Assembly: GCA_042091495.1 (NCBI GenBank) | Contig: JBELHJ010000011.1 | Span: forward strand, 1-57,615 | Reading direction: 5' to 3' | Source of the DNA: JBELHJ01 sp042091495 | Lineage (GTDB): Bacteria > Bacteroidota > Bacteroidia > Flavobacteriales > Flavobacteriaceae | DNA: 57,615 bases | In this document: positions 17,960 through 26,572 of the stretch, in pieces | How the letters are laid out: every line of letters starts with the position of its first letter | Numbering within the stretch: the stretch's first letter is position 1 | Program-made: the position numbers and the translations under genes | Notes under the pieces: generated by a model | What the model was told of the DNA's origin: nothing | The model's input: the letters and a program-made list of their open reading frames with translations, nothing else | Database searches by the model: none

Positions 17960-19068
17960 TGCGTAGGTTTTGATATTGTATTAGTGGTAAATATAATTAA
18001 TTGACTGAGAATTAAAAGTGGTTCAAGTAATATGAAAAAAGGAATAAGATCTTTTTCATTTAATTTTTTTGAAATTAATCCCAATATTATGTAGGTGTAA
18101 ATTAGTTTTATTAATATAAATATTGAAGCTAGCAATGAATATTGACTAAACATTAAAATAAATATAAACGTCCAAATGCCTAATTGTGATACGAAGAATA
18201 ATCCGAGTAATAGTTTGTGTTTTCTTTGGTAATATTTCGAGGTGCTTATATGTCTTCTTTTTTGTCTAAACCAACTTTTAAAAGAATCTTTTGGAATTGA
18301 TAACGTGAAACTTTCAGGATTAATATTTATAGCAGTGTTCCAAGAATTGCTATTTTGATTAACAAATAAGTCGTCATCTCCGGATTTTATTTTCATATGG
18401 TTATGAAAGCCATTAGCTTTAAAAAATAAAGATTTTTTATAAGCTAAATTTCTGCCAACCCCCATGTATGGTATTTTATAAGAAGCATAGGATAAATATT
18501 GAGAGGCAGTTAAAAGTGTCTCAAAACGAATAATTTTATTGATTATTGAATGTTTTATTTTGTAATACCCAGAATACCCCAAAACTATTGATTTTTGATC
18601 ATCAAACTTTGAACTCATTTCAGAAATCCAGTTGTTATTAATAGGTATGCAATCAGCATCAGTGAACAAAAGGTGCTCATGTAAAGCTGATTTTATTCCC
18701 AGTGTTAAGGCATATTTTTTATTCCCCCAAAATGCCTCAACCTGCCTTACACTTACTAGTTTTAAATTGGAGTAGATTAATTGAAATTCCTCTACAACCT
18801 CCTTTGTTTTATCTGTAGAATTATCATTTACAACAATTATTTCATAACTGGGGTAATTTTGATTTGCTAATTCAGGAATTAGATTTTTCAGATTTTCAGC
18901 CTCGTTTTTAGCACAAATAATTACAGAAACTGGAACCTTTGGAGGGTCTTTTATAACAGTTGAGTTTTCAAAAGTAATTAACCTCTGAAAGAAAATAATA
19001 TAATAAAGAAAGTTAATTACTATGCAGGTTATGAAGCAATATAATACCAGATGAATAGCCTCAGTCAT
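17950..19068 (-). CDS. Membrane glycosyltransferase, family GT2
   Basis: A 372-residue inner-membrane glycosyltransferase. One N-terminal membrane helix (about 8-30) is followed by the GT-A domain: VSVIICAKNEAENL, the IIVVNDNSTD nucleotide site, the FTDADC metal motif, and a QKRRH segment near residue 270 equivalent to the QxxRW motif. Two to three more membrane helices follow at the C-terminus. The acceptor and sugar are unknown. It is transcribed between a small secreted protein gene (1-base overlap) and an ECF sigma factor gene. Confidence 0.88.
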   Translation of the reverse strand: MTEAIHLVLYCFITCIVINFLYYIIFFQRLITFENSTVIKDPPKVPVSVIICAKNEAENLKNLIPELANQNYPSYEIIVVNDNSTDKTKEVVEEFQLIYSNLKLVSVRQVEAFWGNKKYALTLGIKSALHEHLLFTDADCIPINNNWISEMSSKFDDQKSIVLGYSGYYKIKHSIINKIIRFETLLTASQYLSYASYKIPYMGVGRNLAYKKSLFFKANGFHNHMKIKSGDDDLFVNQNSNSWNTAININPESFTLSIPKDSFKSWFRQKRRHISTSKYYQRKHKLLLGLFFVSQLGIWTFIFILMFSQYSLLASIFILIKLIYTYIILGLISKKLNEKDLIPFFILLEPLLILSQLIIFTTNTISKPTHWN

Positions 19069-19271
19069 TATTGTGCGTTAGAATCGCTACAATCTTTGTA
19101 TTCTGAGGGCATTTTACCACAAAGTCCACAGGCTTCACCTTCTTTATTGAGCATAGGATTTTGACTAGCGCAAGTACCAGCAAATTTACCGTCTTTTTTT
19201 GCCCAAATTTTAATTGCAATTCCAGCTATGCCAAGTGCTAAGAGAACTAACGTTATAAAAAATAATTTCAT
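19068..19271 (-). CDS. Small membrane-anchored cysteine-containing protein
   Basis: 67 residues: one N-terminal membrane helix (about 3-23), then a short external part with conserved-looking cysteines (GTCASQNP, EACGLCGKMP, KDCSD). I recognise the type as a small 'membrane or secreted protein' common in flavobacteria, with no known function. The C-x-x-C could bind metal or take part in thiol redox. A TATATTTG box on the minus strand (19285-19292) lies 13 bp upstream. It is first in the run leading to GT2, the sigma factor and the Nramp-like gene. Confidence 0.75.
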   Translation of the reverse strand: MKLFFITLVLLALGIAGIAIKIWAKKDGKFAGTCASQNPMLNKEGEACGLCGKMPSEYKDCSDSNAQ

Positions 19272-19305
19272 AATTTATTTTTTGCAAATATATAAACTCC
19301 CTTAA

Positions 19306-20100
19306 TTATTTGCTAACAAGTTTAAATTCTGCGACTTTTTTGTTTGATTTAATTTGATTTGACGACTTTTTGGATTCTACAGTTATTGAGTATGACACAG
19401 CACCATCTACAAACGGAAGGTGCTTGAGGTTGTTTAAAGAATCATTTAACGCTCCCAGATTAAATGTTTTATTATGGGAATGGGCCCACATCTGAAAAGA
19501 TTCATCTTCTTCTAACTTTGGTAATTCGACTATATCAATAATTGATAGTTTTTCAACGGGGTTTATATAAGCAACTGATTTAAATTGTTCACCTTTATGA
19601 TTGCCTTCTACAATATATTTTTCAGTATTGTGATTATTAAGTCTAGAAAATTGATTTAAAACGTTATTTAAGCGTTCATTATTGGTGTTAAGATCATCTC
19701 TTAAATCAAAAACCTCTTCAGCAATAATCTGATTTTCTGAATTTAAATTTTGATTTTTATTAAATAAAATAAATGATGTTATTGCTAGACAAACCGTCGA
19801 TATTGTTGCTGCAATAGGATACCAGTTAAAACGATTTACAAAAAACTGATTTTGATTTTTTGGATAAGATGGTTCTATTTCATCGATGATTTTACTCAAT
19901 AAATGAGATGGCGCTTCCTCAGCTTTTAAAGCATCATTTATTTCAAGTTGTGTTTGAAGCTTTAAATATAATTCTTTAGCCTCTGTGAAGTTTTCAATAA
20001 AGTATTCAGCCTCAGCTTTTTCTGTGTGATTTGCAATTCCGGTGATGTACCGGTCTAATGCTCCGGAGCTTAAAAAGGATTGTAATTTTTTATCCATCAT
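19306..20100 (-). CDS. Anti-sigma factor, RskA-like C-terminal domain
   Basis: A 264-residue single-pass membrane protein. The N-terminal part (1-85) contains the helical anti-sigma region (DRYITGIANHTEKAEAEYF). A membrane helix lies at about 92-112. A short coiled coil follows, and then a periplasmic RskA-type domain (SFQMWAHSHNKTFNLGAL ... VSYSITVES). It lies 8 bases after the ECF sigma gene at 20109-20639, so it is that factor's partner and holds it at the membrane until a signal arrives. The signal is unknown. Confidence 0.88.
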   Translation of the reverse strand: MMDKKLQSFLSSGALDRYITGIANHTEKAEAEYFIENFTEAKELYLKLQTQLEINDALKAEEAPSHLLSKIIDEIEPSYPKNQNQFFVNRFNWYPIAATISTVCLAITSFILFNKNQNLNSENQIIAEEVFDLRDDLNTNNERLNNVLNQFSRLNNHNTEKYIVEGNHKGEQFKSVAYINPVEKLSIIDIVELPKLEEDESFQMWAHSHNKTFNLGALNDSLNNLKHLPFVDGAVSYSITVESKKSSNQIKSNKKVAEFKLVSK

Positions 20101-20108
20101 TGACAGTG

Positions 20109-20639
20109 TTACACTTCATAAATTTTTTTTAATTCTCTTAATGCAATCTTCAATCTAGATTTTATTGTACCAAGAGGGATATTTAATTCATCACTAGCAT
20201 CTTGCTGTGTCATACCTTCAAAATAAAGTGCTTCAAGCACAATTTTATATTTATGATCCAGTCTTTCAACATGTTGCCTTAGGTCAATGGTATCTTGGTT
20301 GATACGATATGAGGATACATTATCTACGACAAATTGTTCTTTTTGGACTTCTTTTTGTTGTTTATTTTTAAAACTTCTTACCTTATCAATGGCTGTATTT
20401 TTAGCAATTCTGTGAAGCCAAGTATATAGTTTTGCTTTATTTGAGTCGAATTTTTCTGCATTTTTCCAAACTTTAATAAATGTCTCTTGCAGAGCATCTT
20501 CTGCAATTTTATCATTGTCAATAATTGATTTTATTACTCCAAATAGACTGTTTGAGTAGTTTTCATACAAAAGATTTATTGCTTTAGAATCTCTATTTGC
20601 AAGTAATGAGGCGATATGTTTGTCTAGTTCAAATGCCAA
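20109..20639 (-). CDS. RNA polymerase sigma factor, ECF type (SigK-like)
   Basis: A 176-residue sigma factor with region 2 (LYENYSNSLFGVIKSII, AEDALQETFIKVWKNAEKF, LYTWLHRIAKNTAIDKVR) and region 4 (LYFEGMTQQDASDELNIP, then GTIKSRLKIALREL). Its pairing with an RskA-like anti-sigma gene just downstream supports a SigK-type regulatory unit, possibly including autoregulation. The start is TTG 20639: the upstream in-frame stretch reaches a stop within six codons and has no ATG. Confidence 0.92.
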   Translation of the reverse strand: MAFELDKHIASLLANRDSKAINLLYENYSNSLFGVIKSIIDNDKIAEDALQETFIKVWKNAEKFDSNKAKLYTWLHRIAKNTAIDKVRSFKNKQQKEVQKEQFVVDNVSSYRINQDTIDLRQHVERLDHKYKIVLEALYFEGMTQQDASDELNIPLGTIKSRLKIALRELKKIYEV

Positions 20640-20659
20640 TTTGATTGATTTTATTCAAA

Positions 20660-21673
20660 TTAAATAATATTTACTTCTGCAATTAAGTCGATTTTAAAAA
20701 TTTTTTTAATAACCTCCTGAATAGATTTAGATAAGTCACTAATCTGTTGTCCGGAAGCACCTCCGAAATTAACTAAAACAAGAGCTTGTTTATTATGGAC
20801 ACCATAATTATCTAATCTTAAGCCTTTGAAACCTGCTTTTTCAATGAGCCAACCCGCTGGAACTTTTACGTCATGATCATTTATTGGATAACTTGGTATA
20901 TCTGAAAATTCAGATTTTAATTTTTTAAAGTGATCTAAACTTATTATTGGGTTTTTAAAGAAACTTCCACTATTACCAATATCAGAAGGGTTTGGAAGTT
21001 TGTCTTCTCTAATTTTGATTACAGCATCAGAGATGTCATTAATAGTTGGTGTGAATATTTGTCTGTTTTCAAGGGTTTGTTTTATTGCACCATAAGAATA
21101 ATTCAAAGTGTGGTTTGACTTTGTTAGTTTTAAAGTTACACTAGTAATCACGTATTTATCTTTATAATCATTTTTAAAAACAGAATCTCTATACCCAAAA
21201 TTACAATCTTCTTTTGTAAATGTTTTTGTCTTGAGGGTTTCTCTTTCAACAGCCTCACATGATACAAAAATATCTTTTAGTTCTACACCATATGCTCCAA
21301 TGTTTTGGATTGGTGCTGTACCAGTTTTTCCTGGGATTAGCGAGAGGTTTTCAATGCCTCCATAACCTTTTTCAAGGGTCCATAAAACAAAATCATGCCA
21401 TTCTTCACCAGCAGCACAACTAACGTTTACATGAGTTTTATTTTCTGAGGTAACTTTAATGCCTTTAATATTGACATAGATTACGTGGGCATTAATATTT
21501 TTTGTTAAAAGTAAATTACTACCACCACCTAAAATGAACTTAGGTTTATTAATTAATGATTTAAGTAAAGTATTTAACTGTTCAATAGTTTCGATGGAAT
21601 AGAAATATTTCGCTCGCACATCAATTCCAAATGTGTTGTACTTTTTTAAAGAAATATCTTTATTTAGTTGCAT
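20660..21673 (-). CDS. murB: UDP-N-acetylmuramate dehydrogenase
   Basis: A flavoprotein that reduces UDP-GlcNAc-enolpyruvate in peptidoglycan precursor synthesis. The FAD-binding GGGSNLLL segment, the NLSLIPGKTGTAPIQNIGAYG stretch, the catalytic serine region GNSGSFFKNP, and AGWLIEKAG near the C-terminus are all present. The 337-residue size and the Tyr-containing GYRDSVFK loop fit type I MurB. Its start overlaps the end of the aminotransferase gene by 10 bases. Confidence 0.95.
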   Translation of the reverse strand: MQLNKDISLKKYNTFGIDVRAKYFYSIETIEQLNTLLKSLINKPKFILGGGSNLLLTKNINAHVIYVNIKGIKVTSENKTHVNVSCAAGEEWHDFVLWTLEKGYGGIENLSLIPGKTGTAPIQNIGAYGVELKDIFVSCEAVERETLKTKTFTKEDCNFGYRDSVFKNDYKDKYVITSVTLKLTKSNHTLNYSYGAIKQTLENRQIFTPTINDISDAVIKIREDKLPNPSDIGNSGSFFKNPIISLDHFKKLKSEFSDIPSYPINDHDVKVPAGWLIEKAGFKGLRLDNYGVHNKQALVLVNFGGASGQQISDLSKSIQEVIKKIFKIDLIAEVNII

Positions 21674-22863
21674 TCAAGGAGGTATTTTTTCAAGCCTAGT
21701 TTTAAAATATTAACTGCTTTTATTAAACTATTTTTTTCCAATACATAAGCAATTCTGACTTGATTATTTCCCATGCCTTTTGTTGAGTAAAACCCTGCTG
21801 CTGGAGCAATCATTACCGTTTCTTTATCTACATCAAAATATTCTAAAAGCCATTGAGCAAAATGATCAGCATTCTTAATGGGTAGTTGAACAATACAGTA
21901 AAAAGCCCCTTGTGGCACTCCAATTTTAACGTCTTTAATTGTGCTTAATTCTTTAACCAAAAGGTTTCTTCGCTCACTGTAGGCTGATATAACTTCATTG
22001 AAATAAGAATCAGGTGTTTCCAATGCTGCTTCCCCTGCAATTTGAGCTAAGGTTGGAGGACTAAGTCTAGCTTGGGCAAACTTCAAGGCTGTTTGAATAA
22101 AGTTTTTATTTCTAGAAACTAAATATCCTATTCGTGCGCCACACATAGAATATCGTTTTGAAACAGAGTCAATAACTATGGCGTTATCTGATATGTTTGC
22201 TTCGCTTAAAATTGAATTAAAAGTATTACCATCATAAACAAATTCTCTATAGACTTCATCTGCAATAAGAAATAAGTCATGTTTTTTTACTAATGCAGCA
22301 AGCTTTTGGATTTCTTCTTTGGAGTACAAATATCCAGTAGGATTACCTGGATTACAAATTAAAATGGCTTTGGTTTTTTCAGTAATTAATTCTTCAAAAT
22401 TTTCAATGGGGGGTAGTGCAAAATTATCATCAATCTTTGAAATTACGGGAACAATATTTACGTTAGATGCAGTGGAGAAGCCGTTGTAATTCGCATAAAA
22501 AGGTTCTGGTATAATAATTTCGTCATCGTGATCCATAATACTTCCAAAAGCAAACAATAATGCTTCGCTTCCTCCTGTAGTTACAATAATATCATCTTGA
22601 TTTACATCAATATTATGTGTCTTATAATAATTTGAAATTTTGTATCTGTAATTTTCTGAACCCTCAGATCTACTATATGCTAAAGTACTTATATCAGCTT
22701 TTTTGATAGCTTCTAGAGCAACTTCTGGTGTTCTAATGTCAGGTTGACCTATGTTTAAGTGGTATACTTTTTTCCCTTTTTTTATAGCCTCCTCAGAATA
22801 GGGTACTAATTTTCTAATTGGGGATTCAGGCATTAATTGCCCTTTGGTTGAAATCTTAGGCAT
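21664..22863 (-). CDS. PLP-dependent class I aminotransferase (aspartate aminotransferase-like)
   Basis: A 399-residue fold-type I aminotransferase of the AspC/AAT I-gamma kind. NIGQPDIRTPE and the TTGGSEALLFAF cofactor loop are followed by NPGNPTG, the Asp in IADEVYREFVY, and the PLP lysine in DSVSKRYSMCGARIGYL. The C-terminal substrate-binding Arg lies in NNQVRIAYV. The substrate pair cannot be fixed from sequence; aspartate/2-oxoglutarate is most usual. It is the upstream member of a two-gene operon with murB. Confidence 0.92.
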   Translation of the reverse strand: MPKISTKGQLMPESPIRKLVPYSEEAIKKGKKVYHLNIGQPDIRTPEVALEAIKKADISTLAYSRSEGSENYRYKISNYYKTHNIDVNQDDIIVTTGGSEALLFAFGSIMDHDDEIIIPEPFYANYNGFSTASNVNIVPVISKIDDNFALPPIENFEELITEKTKAILICNPGNPTGYLYSKEEIQKLAALVKKHDLFLIADEVYREFVYDGNTFNSILSEANISDNAIVIDSVSKRYSMCGARIGYLVSRNKNFIQTALKFAQARLSPPTLAQIAGEAALETPDSYFNEVISAYSERRNLLVKELSTIKDVKIGVPQGAFYCIVQLPIKNADHFAQWLLEYFDVDKETVMIAPAAGFYSTKGMGNNQVRIAYVLEKNSLIKAVNILKLGLKKYLLECN

Positions 22864-22925
22864 ATAAAATTAAATTTTCTGCAAATTTCTTAAAAATCTT
22901 AAAGTTTTTCTAAAAAAATTTGTGA

Positions 22926-23289
22926 ATGAGCTTATTGATTAATTTGTTTTTTAAATTGATGATTAACTCCAATCTCATGAACTATATTCACAAAGTTAAA
23001 TACATTGCAATTTACGTTATTGTTTTGTTAACCCCTACGATGGTTAATGCAAATCAAAAAAAAATTAAGGTTAAAATTATTAATAACCTTGTTTTAATTC
23101 CTGTAAAACTAAATGGATACGAATTAACTCTTCTTCTTGATACAGGAGTCAATAAAACTATTCTTTATTAATGTTAATCAGTTTTTTTATGCAGAAGATA
23201 AAAAGAAAATTAGTATTGTTGTAGACAGACAGGCTAAGATTTATTATTTTAAGTTTAAGTTAAAAGATCCAATAAAAAAAGCCTCTTAA
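22926..23289 (+). pseudogene. Remnant of an aspartyl protease with PDZ domain, internal part deleted
   Basis: The first 81 codons encode a signal-like N-terminus and then the start of a retropepsin-like domain: IKVKIINNLVLIPVKLNG, then the active-site triplet region LLLDTGVNKTILY. The frame then stops at 23169-23171. From 23164 the +1 frame reads on (FINVNQFFYAEDKKKISIVV ... YYFKFKLKDP) to a stop at 23287-23289, which resembles the last strands of the PDZ domain that ends full-length flavobacterial proteins of this family (about 400-450 residues). So the beginning and the end remain, the middle is lost, and the junction is out of frame. The original terminator still follows. Confidence 0.7.
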
Positions 23290-23302
23290 AGAGGCTTTTT
23301 TT
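23274..23302. terminator. Bidirectional terminator between protease remnant and DUF1573 gene
   Basis: The stem GCCTC / GAGGC with loop TTAAA is flanked by seven A (23274-23280) and seven T (23296-23302). It overlaps the stop of the pseudogene's 3' fragment and lies at the 3' end of the DUF1573 gene. Confidence 0.8.
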
Positions 23303-23729
23303 ATTGTTCAATAATGCTTTTCTGTTTTTTATCTAGAACACTTTCTTTATCGGGGTCAATAACCTTACCAGTAATTTTTAGAGCTACAGTAGGGGCATTA
23401 ACTGCATTTGAAGTCACTGTGATGGTTTTTCTAATAGGATTTACTCTGTTAGTATCATATTTAACTTCAATCTCACCATTTTCACCTGGTAAAATTGGTT
23501 TTTTTGGTTTTTTAGGAATAGTACATCCACAAGATGATTTGACATTGGAAACAATTAAGGGTTCATCTCCTGTATTCGTGAATTCAAAAGTTCTTATACC
23601 ATCAGCACCTTTGTTTATAGTCCCGTAGTCAATGGTGTAGGCTTTAAATTCAATTTTGGCTCCTTTGTCTTGAGCGTGTGAAATTAATCCAGACACAAGT
23701 AGGAATAACATAAAAATTGTTTTTTTCAT
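23301..23729 (-). CDS. DUF1573 domain secreted protein
   Basis: 142 residues: a signal peptide ending near SHAQ (residue 20), then one immunoglobulin-like DUF1573 domain (IEFKAYTIDYGTINKGADG, then FTNTGDEPLIVSNVKSSCGC and PGENGEIEVKYD). The family is abundant in Bacteroidota and of unknown function; a periplasmic or outer-surface location is expected. It is monocistronic, with a well-formed promoter upstream. Confidence 0.88.
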   Translation of the reverse strand: MKKTIFMLFLLVSGLISHAQDKGAKIEFKAYTIDYGTINKGADGIRTFEFTNTGDEPLIVSNVKSSCGCTIPKKPKKPILPGENGEIEVKYDTNRVNPIRKTITVTSNAVNAPTVALKITGKVIDPDKESVLDKKQKSIIEQ

Positions 23730-23752
23730 ATTTTAAGTATTTTGGTAACATT

Positions 23753-23782
23753 CAAAAGTAAGTACTTTATCATTTAATGCAA
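23753..23782 (-). promoter_or_regulatory. Bacteroidota-type promoter of the DUF1573 gene
   Basis: On the minus strand a TTG (complement of 23780-23782) is followed after exactly 19 bases by TACTTTTG (complement of 23753-23760). This matches the -33 TTG / -7 TAnnTTTG arrangement of the Bacteroidota primary sigma factor. The start codon is 24 bases downstream of the -7 box. Confidence 0.6.
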
Positions 23783-23869
23783 AATTAAATGGTCATGTAT
23801 TTAAGTCAATAGATCTAAACCTTAGTATTAAAACTTGGTTATACTTTAGTTTAAAATTAAATATATAAG

Positions 23870-23877
23870 TATTTTTG
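23870..23877 (+). promoter_or_regulatory. Possible -7 box of valS
   Basis: TATTTTTG fits TAnnTTTG and lies 28 bases before the valS start. No TTG at the ideal 19-base distance was found, so only the -7 element is supported. Confidence 0.35.
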
Positions 23878-23905
23878 TCAGCTCATAATTTTAAATTATC
23901 AGTTG

Positions 23906-26539
23906 ATGGAAATTCCAGCTAAATATGTTGCTTCTGAGGTTGAATCTAAATGGTATTCTTATTGGATGAAGCATAATTATTTTCATTCTACTCCAGATCA
24001 AAGAGAGCCATATACCATTGTAATTCCTCCACCAAATGTTACTGGGGTACTTCATATGGGACATATGCTTAACAATACTATTCAAGATGTTTTGATAAGA
24101 AAGGCCAGATTAGAGGGTAAGAATGCTTGTTGGGTGCCAGGGACTGATCATGCATCAATTGCTACAGAAGCAAAAGTTGTTGCTAAGTTGAATGCTCAAG
24201 GGATAGATAAAAATTCTCTTTCAAGAGAAGCATTTTTAGAACACGCTTGGGAATGGACTAATGAATACGGTGGAGTTATTTTAGACCAGCTTAAAAAGTT
24301 AGGATGTTCGTGCGATTGGGATCGTACAAAATTCACTATGGATGAAGATATGAATGAGGCTGTGATTAAAGTTTTTGTTGACTTATATAACAAGGGACTT
24401 ATCTACAAAGGTCACAGAATGGTAAATTGGGACCCTGAAGCAAAAACAACGCTTTCTGATGAAGAAGTTATTCATATAGAAAGAACGGATAAGTTGTATT
24501 ATGTCAATTATAGATTGGTTGATTCTGATGATTTCTTAACAATAGCAACTACAAGACCAGAGACTATTTTAGGAGATTCTGCAGTTTGTGTAAATCCTGA
24601 TGATGAACGTTTTAAACATTTGATAGGTAATGAAGTTATAGTTCCTATCTGTGAAAGAAAAGTTCCAATTATTGCAGATGATTATGTGGATATAGAATTT
24701 GGTACAGGATGTTTAAAAATTACTCCAGCTCACGATATTAATGACAAAGCAATAGGCGATCGTCATGGTCTTCAAATAATTGACATTTTTAATGAAGATG
24801 CGACTCTGAATAGCTATGGTTTACATCACAAAGGTAAGATTAGAACCAAGGCTAGAGAAGATATTTTTAACGAACTCAAAGAATTGGGATTAATCGTCAA
24901 AACAGAAGATATTCTCCATAAGGTAGGTACATCAGAAAGGACAAAAGCAGTAATAGAGCCAAGACTTTCTGATCAATGGTTCCTTAAAATGAAAGATCTA
25001 GTAAAACCTGCTATTAAAGCCGTATTAGAGGATGATGATGTAAAATTATTCCCCAAGCGATTTAACAATACCTATCGCCATTGGATGGAAAATATAAGAG
25101 ACTGGAATATTTCTAGACAACTTTTATGGGGGCAACAAATTCCAGCTTATTATTATGGTGATAAAAATGAAAATGTTGTTGTTGCCGAAACAGAAGACCT
25201 TGCGCTTTTACTAGCAAGAGAAGCTTCTGGAAATTTAAGTCTCCAAAAATCTGATCTATCAAGAGAAAAAGACGCCTTAGACACCTGGTTTTCCTCTTGG
25301 TTATGGCCAATTAGTGTATTCGATGGAATTAGAAATCCTGATAATGATGAAATTAATTATTACTATCCTACAAATGACCTTGTAACAGGTCCCGATATTC
25401 TATTCTTTTGGGTAGCTCGAATGGTTATCGCGGGTTACGAGTTTAAAAATGAAAAACCATTTAGTAATGTTTATTTAACGGGGTTGGTTAGAGATAAACA
25501 AAGAAGAAAAATGTCTAAATCATTAGGGAACTCTCCGGATGCCTTAAAGTTAATTGAAGATTATGGAGCAGATGGTGTTCGTGTTGGATTGCTTTTAAGT
25601 TCTGCAGCTGGTAATGATTTACTGTTTGACGAGGAACTATGTAATCAGGGTAAGGGGTTTGCAAATAAAATATGGAATGCTTTTAGACTAATCAAAGGTT
25701 GGCAAGTTGATTCTGAAATCTCTCAACCTGAGTCATCAAAGGTCGCTGTTGCTTGGTTTGAGTCAAAATTTCAAAAGGCACTTCATGAAATTGAAGATCA
25801 TTACAGCAAGTATAGACTGTCGGATGTTTTGATGACTATCTATAAACTTATTTGGGATGATTTCGCTTCTTGGCTTTTAGAAATTGTAAAGCCAGGATAT
25901 CAGAAGCCAATTGATAAAAAAACGTATCAATCAGTTATATCAATATTAGAAAATAATATTAAAATTCTTCATCCATTTATGCCGTTTTTAACCGAGGAAA
26001 TTTGGCAATTTATTGAAGATAGAAACTCAGATAAAGCTTTAATTATTTCCAATTATCCTGTTAAAGATGAATTTAATGAATCAATTATAGAAGATTTTGA
26101 GAAAGTCAAAGAAATCGTTTCTGGTATAAGAACTATTAGAAAGGATAAAAATTTATCTTTCAAAGAACCTATTGAGTTATATGCTATTAATAATGAAAAT
26201 TTATCTTCTAAATACAGCTCAGTTTATTGTAAACTTGGAAATATTAGTAATTACGAGGAGGTTACAGACTCAGTTGAAGCCGCATTGACTTTTAGAGTAA
26301 AGTCTAACGAATATTTTATTCCTATTAAAGGCGCTGTAAATGTTGAAGAGGAGATAGAGAAATTGAAAAGTGAACTGTCTTATACCGAGGGGTTTTTGAA
26401 GTCAGTTCAGAAGAAATTATCTAATGAAAGATTTATTTCTGGAGCCCCAGAGAAAGTGGTTGAGGCAGAGAAGAAAAAAGAAGCAGATGCACTAGCTAAA
26501 ATAAAAATGATCACTTCGAGCTTAAAGTCACTCGAATAA
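23906..26539 (+). CDS. valS: Valyl-tRNA synthetase
   Basis: An 877-residue class I aminoacyl-tRNA synthetase. The HIGH signature appears as H50-M-G-H53 in PPNVTGVLHMGH. The large editing domain (TTRPETILGDSAVCVNP, GTGCLKITPAHD) is intact, KMSKSLGNSPD is the second signature, and a C-terminal coiled coil (EEEIEKLKSELSY onward) is typical of ValS. The start is ATG 23906. A strong terminator follows the stop. Confidence 0.97.
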   Translation: MEIPAKYVASEVESKWYSYWMKHNYFHSTPDQREPYTIVIPPPNVTGVLHMGHMLNNTIQDVLIRKARLEGKNACWVPGTDHASIATEAKVVAKLNAQGIDKNSLSREAFLEHAWEWTNEYGGVILDQLKKLGCSCDWDRTKFTMDEDMNEAVIKVFVDLYNKGLIYKGHRMVNWDPEAKTTLSDEEVIHIERTDKLYYVNYRLVDSDDFLTIATTRPETILGDSAVCVNPDDERFKHLIGNEVIVPICERKVPIIADDYVDIEFGTGCLKITPAHDINDKAIGDRHGLQIIDIFNEDATLNSYGLHHKGKIRTKAREDIFNELKELGLIVKTEDILHKVGTSERTKAVIEPRLSDQWFLKMKDLVKPAIKAVLEDDDVKLFPKRFNNTYRHWMENIRDWNISRQLLWGQQIPAYYYGDKNENVVVAETEDLALLLAREASGNLSLQKSDLSREKDALDTWFSSWLWPISVFDGIRNPDNDEINYYYPTNDLVTGPDILFFWVARMVIAGYEFKNEKPFSNVYLTGLVRDKQRRKMSKSLGNSPDALKLIEDYGADGVRVGLLLSSAAGNDLLFDEELCNQGKGFANKIWNAFRLIKGWQVDSEISQPESSKVAVAWFESKFQKALHEIEDHYSKYRLSDVLMTIYKLIWDDFASWLLEIVKPGYQKPIDKKTYQSVISILENNIKILHPFMPFLTEEIWQFIEDRNSDKALIISNYPVKDEFNESIIEDFEKVKEIVSGIRTIRKDKNLSFKEPIELYAINNENLSSKYSSVYCKLGNISNYEEVTDSVEAALTFRVKSNEYFIPIKGAVNVEEEIEKLKSELSYTEGFLKSVQKKLSNERFISGAPEKVVEAEKKKEADALAKIKMITSSLKSLE

Positions 26540-26544
26540 TATTT

Positions 26545-26572
26545 TAAGTCGGATTTTTTCCGACTTTTTTTT
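26545..26572 (+). terminator. Terminator after valS, shared with rodA
   Basis: The stem AAGTCGG (26546-26552) and CCGACTT (26560-26566) with a T-rich loop is followed by T to 26572. It lies 6 bases after the valS stop and abuts the rodA stop on the other strand. Confidence 0.85.
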
